DNA from: Pseudomonadota bacterium
GTDB taxonomy: Bacteria > Pseudomonadota > Gammaproteobacteria > Xanthomonadales > Xanthomonadaceae
Assembly (NCBI GenBank): GCA_023453655.1
Contig: JAEXTE010000143.1
Span: 1-8,685 of the forward strand
DNA length: 8,685 bases
Reading direction: 5' to 3'
Shown: piece by piece, positions 6,127 through 8,685 of the stretch
Layout of the letters: every line of letters begins with the position of its first letter
Position numbering within the stretch: the first letter of the stretch is position 1
Position numbers and translations under genes: made by a program
Notes under the pieces: model-generated
The model's database searches: none
The model's input: only the letters and a program-made list of their open reading frames with translations
Told to the model about the DNA's origin: nothing

Positions 6127-6681
6127 ATGCGCATCGTCCTCACGCCCTTCGCCCGGCCCCGCCTGTTTCCCCGCGAGCCGCGGCCCAACACCATCCAGGA
6201 CTGCAGTCCCGAGGCGTTCGAGCGTCGCCTCAACGAGGAGCCGCCGCTGAAGGTCGTCGAGGGCTACGCGCCGTTCTGCCGGCTGCACGTGCACCGCAAC
6301 TGGACCAGCACGCGCTGCCTGACCGTGCCCGTCACCGACGACAACCGCCACCTGCTGCGCTCGGCCTACGAGGCGCGCAACCGCGCCGAACTGCCGGTGC
6401 TGGTGCGCTGGTTCGAGGGCGTGGAACCGCCGGTGGCCAACTACCTGGTCCCGATCCTCTACAGCGCCGCGCAGCTGGAGAAGGAAGGCTCGCCGATCGA
6501 TGGCGACTGGGGCGTCGTCGGTTGCCTGTACACCGCCGAACCCGACGAGATCCCGATGGCGCCGATCACGATGATGCGAAATGCGCTGGGCGTGGCGCAG
6601 GGCGGCTCGGGCGTGCCGATCGACCGCGAGGCCTACCGGCGCAGCGTCGAGTTCTGGGAGCGCAACGCCAACTGGCGCTGA
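6127..6681 (+). CDS. DUF3228 family protein
   Basis: This 184-residue protein is cytoplasmic-looking, with no signal peptide or membrane segment. I recognise the conserved wording of the DUF3228 family: FARPRLFPREPRPNTIQDCS (8-27), EGYAPFCRLHVHRNWTSTRC (45-64), LPVLVRWFEG (89-98), and DWGVVGCLYTAEPDEIPMAP in the C-terminal half. Cysteines C26, C51, C64 and C133 and histidines H54/H56 fall in these conserved parts and might bind a metal or form a catalytic site. That is inference, as no function is known to me. ATG 6127 fits where the family normally begins. ATG 6046 in the same frame has a GAGAAG five bases upstream and would add 27 residues unlike the family, so the start is less certain than the product. 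It diverges from metF across 144 bases. Confidence 0.82.
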   Translation: MRIVLTPFARPRLFPREPRPNTIQDCSPEAFERRLNEEPPLKVVEGYAPFCRLHVHRNWTSTRCLTVPVTDDNRHLLRSAYEARNRAELPVLVRWFEGVEPPVANYLVPILYSAAQLEKEGSPIDGDWGVVGCLYTAEPDEIPMAPITMMRNALGVAQGGSGVPIDREAYRRSVEFWERNANWR

Positions 6682-6688
6682 CGCGGGA

Positions 6689-6708
6689 GCGCGCCGCACC
6701 CGGCGCGC
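6689..6708 (+). terminator. GC-rich hairpin after the DUF3228 gene
   Basis: GCGCGCCG (6689-6696) pairs with CGGCGCGC (6701-6708) around CACC, seven bases after the stop codon. There is no T tract, so it is at best an imperfect or Rho-assisted terminator. It separates the DUF3228 gene from the dehydrogenase leader. Confidence 0.4.
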
Positions 6709-6746
6709 GCGCCGCATCTCCACGAAGCTGACTGGCGATCACGCGA

Positions 6747-6785
6747 CGCGCACGGTTTCCACGCGTGATGTTCACGCCGTGCGCG
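6747..6785 (+). promoter_or_regulatory. Nested stem-loop in the dehydrogenase leader
   Basis: CGCGCACGG (6747-6755) pairs with CCGTGCGCG (6777-6785). Inside the 21-base loop CGTGA (6764-6768) pairs with TCACG (6772-6776). This gives a two-part structure ending 54 bases before the dehydrogenase ATG. It may be an RNA leader element or a DNA dyad for a regulator; neither is shown. Confidence 0.4.
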
Positions 6786-6799
6786 CGAAGGTCTGCATT

Positions 6800-6820
6800 G
6801 CGCCGGCGTCCTGCCGGCGC
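6800..6820 (+). promoter_or_regulatory. Stem-loop just before the dehydrogenase ribosome binding site
   Basis: GCGCCGGC (6800-6807) pairs perfectly with GCCGGCGC (6813-6820) around GTCCT. The hairpin ends nine bases before GGAGA (6830-6834), the probable ribosome binding site for ATG 6840. Placed there it could influence translation initiation or block transcripts reading in from upstream. A weak CACTTT follows it, not a real T tract. Confidence 0.45.
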
Positions 6821-6839
6821 CACTTTCCCGGAGACCGCA

Positions 6840-8000
6840 ATGCTGGCCACCACCTACCGGCGACCGCGCACGATGCGCATCGAACACGTCGCCGAACCCC
6901 GGATCGAGCATCCCAACGACGCCATCGTCCGCGTGACGCGCACCTGCATCTGCGGGTCGGACATCCACATCTACAACGGCCTGGTGCCGGACACGCGGGT
7001 GGGTTCGATCATCGGCCACGAGTTCTGCGGCGTGGTCGAGGAAGTCGGCCCGTCGGTGCAGAACCTGAAGGTGGGCGACCGGGTGCTGGTGCCGTTCAAC
7101 ATCTTCTGCGGCAGCTGCTATTTCTGCCAGAAGGAGCTCTACGGCAACTGCCACAACGTCAACTCGCAGGCCAGCGCGATGGGCGGCTTCTATGGCTACA
7201 CGCATACGGCCGGCGGCTACGACGGCGGCCAGGCGGAGTACGTGCGCGTGCCGTTCGCCGACGTCGGCCCCTACGTGATCCCCGACGACATCCATGTCGA
7301 GGACGCGGTGCTGCTGACCGACGCCTTTCCCACCGGCTACCAGGCGGCCGAGATGGGCAGCATCCGCGAGGGCGATACGGTGGTCGTGTTCGGCGCCGGC
7401 CCGGTCGGCCTGTTCGCGGCGAAGAGCAGCTGGTTCTTCGGCGCCGGCCGGGTGATCGTGGTCGACTGCGAGGACTACCGGCTGGAGTTCGCCCGGAAGT
7501 TCGCCCACGCCGAGACGGTGAACTTCCGCGAGGTCGACGACATGGCGACCCACCTGAAGAAGATGACCGACTGGCTCGGTGCCGACGTGTGCATCGACGC
7601 GGTGGGCTGCGATGCCAGCGGCAGCGCCTTCCACAGCTTCACCGGCAAGATCGCGATGATCCAGGCCGGCTCGCCCATCGCCCTGCACTGGGCGATCAAC
7701 AGCGTGCGCAAGGGGGGACGCATCTCGATCGTCGGCGTCTACGGGCCGACGTTCAACATGATCCCGATCGGCAATGCGGTGAACAAGGGGCTGACGCTGC
7801 GCATGAACCAGGCCAGCGTGAAGCGGCACCTGCCGCGCCTGATCGAGCACATCCGCGCCGGACACATCTCGCCGCGCGAGGTCATCACCCACCGGATCCC
7901 GCTCGAGGACGTGGCCGACGCCTACGACATCTTCGTCAACAAGCGCGACCAGTGCATCAAGCCGGTGCTGATTCCGCCGACCGCGCGGGACGCGGCATGA
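6840..8000 (+). CDS. Zinc-dependent alcohol dehydrogenase, formaldehyde-dehydrogenase-like
   Basis: This 386-residue medium-chain dehydrogenase probably oxidises or reduces an alcohol/aldehyde pair in the cytoplasm with NAD; the substrate is unknown. The catalytic zinc set is C38 (CICGSD), H60 and E61 (GHE). The structural zinc site is C90-x2-C93-x2-C96-x7-C104. The Rossmann motif GAGPVG (185-190) is followed by D209 at the end of the next strand, which favours NAD over NADP. The long insert and ending (DAVGCDASGSAFHSF, then IQAGSPIALHWAINSVRKGGRISIVGVYG) match the glutathione-independent formaldehyde dehydrogenase-like branch. ATG 6840 has GGAGA five bases upstream; the frame is open to 6765 but the extra 25 residues are not family-like. 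Its stop overlaps an ATG of the next frame (ATGA at 7997-8000), suggesting coupled expression. Two hairpins precede it. Confidence 0.92.
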   Translation: MLATTYRRPRTMRIEHVAEPRIEHPNDAIVRVTRTCICGSDIHIYNGLVPDTRVGSIIGHEFCGVVEEVGPSVQNLKVGDRVLVPFNIFCGSCYFCQKELYGNCHNVNSQASAMGGFYGYTHTAGGYDGGQAEYVRVPFADVGPYVIPDDIHVEDAVLLTDAFPTGYQAAEMGSIREGDTVVVFGAGPVGLFAAKSSWFFGAGRVIVVDCEDYRLEFARKFAHAETVNFREVDDMATHLKKMTDWLGADVCIDAVGCDASGSAFHSFTGKIAMIQAGSPIALHWAINSVRKGGRISIVGVYGPTFNMIPIGNAVNKGLTLRMNQASVKRHLPRLIEHIRAGHISPREVITHRIPLEDVADAYDIFVNKRDQCIKPVLIPPTARDAA

Positions 8001-8020
8001 GCGCGGCCACGGAGAACGAC

Positions 8021-8443
8021 ATGGAAACCAGCAACGCCAGGTATGCGCATATCCCCGGATGGGGCTCGGACCTGCCGCGCGAGAACCGCCCGGCGGTCCC
8101 GATGGAACGCACGCCTCCGCGGCTCGACGTGCCCTGGAGCGATCCGCCGCCGCAGCAGCCGATGACGGTCGAAGTGCTCAAGTCGGTGGAACGGCCTGAA
8201 CATTCGCGCACGTTCGGCACGCGGTTGCCGCCCAGGGGACTGAGCGGCGCGATCCGCCGCGCCGCGTTCCGTCGCAGCGAGAACGATATCGGCCACTGGC
8301 TCATGCTGATCGCCGCCGACCGGGTGAACATCGTCGAAGGCCTGTGCGAGGACGCGCGACGTTCACCAGCCAAGGCCGCGATCACGGTACTGGGCATCGG
8401 TGCGGTGGCGCTGGCGGCCTGGGGCCTGCTTCGCCGGTCCTGA
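8021..8443 (+). CDS. Small conserved tail-anchored membrane protein linked to the dehydrogenase
   Basis: The predicted protein has 140 residues. The N-terminal two thirds are soluble and proline-rich (YAHIPGWGSDLPRENRP at 8-24, PPPQQP at 42-47). Next come GTRLPPRGLSGAIRRAAFR (66-84), a conserved-looking SENDIGHWLMLIAADRVNIVEG (86-107), and one C-terminal hydrophobic helix about 119-137 ending RRS. That layout suggests a tail anchor in the inner membrane with the bulk in the cytoplasm. I recall similar unnamed proteins beside the same dehydrogenase type in other proteobacteria, but no function. ATG 8021 has GGAG six bases upstream; ATG 7997, inside the dehydrogenase stop, would add eight residues and has no good ribosome site. 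Either way the two genes are adjacent and probably cotranscribed. Confidence 0.8.
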   Translation: METSNARYAHIPGWGSDLPRENRPAVPMERTPPRLDVPWSDPPPQQPMTVEVLKSVERPEHSRTFGTRLPPRGLSGAIRRAAFRRSENDIGHWLMLIAADRVNIVEGLCEDARRSPAKAAITVLGIGAVALAAWGLLRRS

Positions 8444-8481
8444 GCGGCGCGCCGTATATCCGGACGCGCGCTGTGGCGTTG

Positions 8482-8502
8482 CCGGCCGCCGGAGGCGGCC
8501 GG
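8482..8502. terminator. Strong GC hairpin between converging reading frames
   Basis: CCGGCCGCC (8482-8490) pairs perfectly with GGCGGCCGG (8494-8502) around GGA. It lies 39 bases after the membrane-protein stop and 28 bases from the stop of the possible minus-strand gene. It has no T tract on either strand. It is plausible as a two-way transcript end. Confidence 0.5.
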
Positions 8503-8529
8503 TGTCGCGGCAGCCGGCCGTCTCCTGGC

Positions 8530-8685
8530 TCACGACAGCTGCGGCTTGGGAACAAGGTGCCGGCGCCATGCCGGCTCCTCGTGGACCACCTGTGCTGTCA
8601 GGCGCCCGCGCTCGAAACGGATCGGGCAACCTGCAGGCCCCCGGCCGGCAGCCCATCCGGTGGCCTGGGTCAGACCGCCCAGGTG
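8530..8685 (-). CDS. Possible C-terminal end of an unrecognised minus-strand gene
   Basis: An open frame enters from the right edge and stops with TGA at 8532-8530, giving 51 residues with no start in the window. The end reads CPIRFERGRLTAQVVHEEP, then AWRRHLVPKPQLS, with a balanced, protein-like composition. About three quarters of third codon positions are G or C, which is lower than the clear genes here. Other frames over the same bases are also open for a stretch, including a plus-strand one, so this is a tentative call. In its favour, a hairpin sits between it and the converging plus-strand gene. I do not recognise a family. Confidence 0.4.
   Translation of the reverse strand, partial: HLGGLTQATGWAAGRGPAGCPIRFERGRLTAQVVHEEPAWRRHLVPKPQLS

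Noticed and set aside
5983..6723. Upstream extension of the metF frame
   Set aside because: The frame is open but antisense to the DUF3228 gene. MetF similarity starts exactly at ATG 5982, and a promoter-like TATAAT lies inside the extension.
6581..7996. Long plus-strand frame running through the DUF3228 end and the whole dehydrogenase, continuous with the small membrane protein frame
   Set aside because: It is a GC-rich shadow: its residues are mostly Arg, Gly, Pro and Ala, with no motifs, and it overlaps the dehydrogenase, which has every expected residue. Only the part from 8021 (or 7997) is real.
8363..8656. Minus-strand frame of about 97 codons across the hairpin and the end of the membrane protein gene
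   Set aside because: It runs through the 8482-8502 hairpin and overlaps the real gene antisense, and its composition is shadow-like.
1..8685. CRISPR array, tRNA, rRNA, insertion sequence or prophage signals
   Set aside because: No regularly spaced repeats, no tRNA-like cloverleaf or CCA end, and no transposase or integrase motif were seen on either strand.

Overview
This window of about 70% G+C reads as chromosomal DNA of a gammaproteobacterium in the family Xanthomonadaceae (Lysobacter, Luteimonas or Xanthomonas relatives). The evidence is the very GC-rich third codon positions, the close resemblance of the response regulator, IlvE and MetF to xanthomonad proteins as I remember them, and the gene content. 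No search was run. There is no transposase, integrase, CRISPR array, tRNA or rRNA, so this looks like ordinary core and near-core genome, not a mobile island.

Layout, left to right. (1) The 3' end of rimK, the ATP-grasp ligase that adds glutamates to ribosomal protein S6, enters from the left edge and ends in an unusual Ser/Gly and poly-Arg tail. A clear intrinsic terminator follows. (2) After a leader holding a 21-bp palindrome comes an OmpR-type response regulator overlapping its sensor kinase by 14 bases (ColR/ColS-like candidate). (3) A protein-L-isoaspartate methyltransferase follows on the same strand, with a well-supported start that adds a signal-peptide-like N-terminus. (4) Three minus-strand genes run leftward in the order metF (methylenetetrahydrofolate reductase), a secreted DUF4124-like protein, and ilvE (branched-chain aminotransferase). 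pcm and ilvE converge on a shared hairpin. (5) A DUF3228-like gene diverges from metF across an AT-rich control region that contains a perfect TATAAT on the metF side. (6) A zinc-dependent, formaldehyde-dehydrogenase-like alcohol dehydrogenase with a hairpin-rich leader is followed by a 140-residue protein with a C-terminal membrane anchor. Their reading frames meet at an ATGA junction, suggesting translational coupling. (7) A hairpin and the possible C-terminal end of a minus-strand gene close the window.

The housekeeping themes are amino-acid and one-carbon metabolism (ilvE, metF), protein modification and repair (rimK, pcm) and envelope signalling (the two-component pair). The least understood items are the dehydrogenase with its tail-anchored partner, the exported-looking isoaspartate methyltransferase, the DUF3228 protein and the AT-rich metF control region. 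I see no evidence for a dramatic new defence or mobile system. The dehydrogenase/membrane-protein pair is the best candidate for an under-described functional unit.
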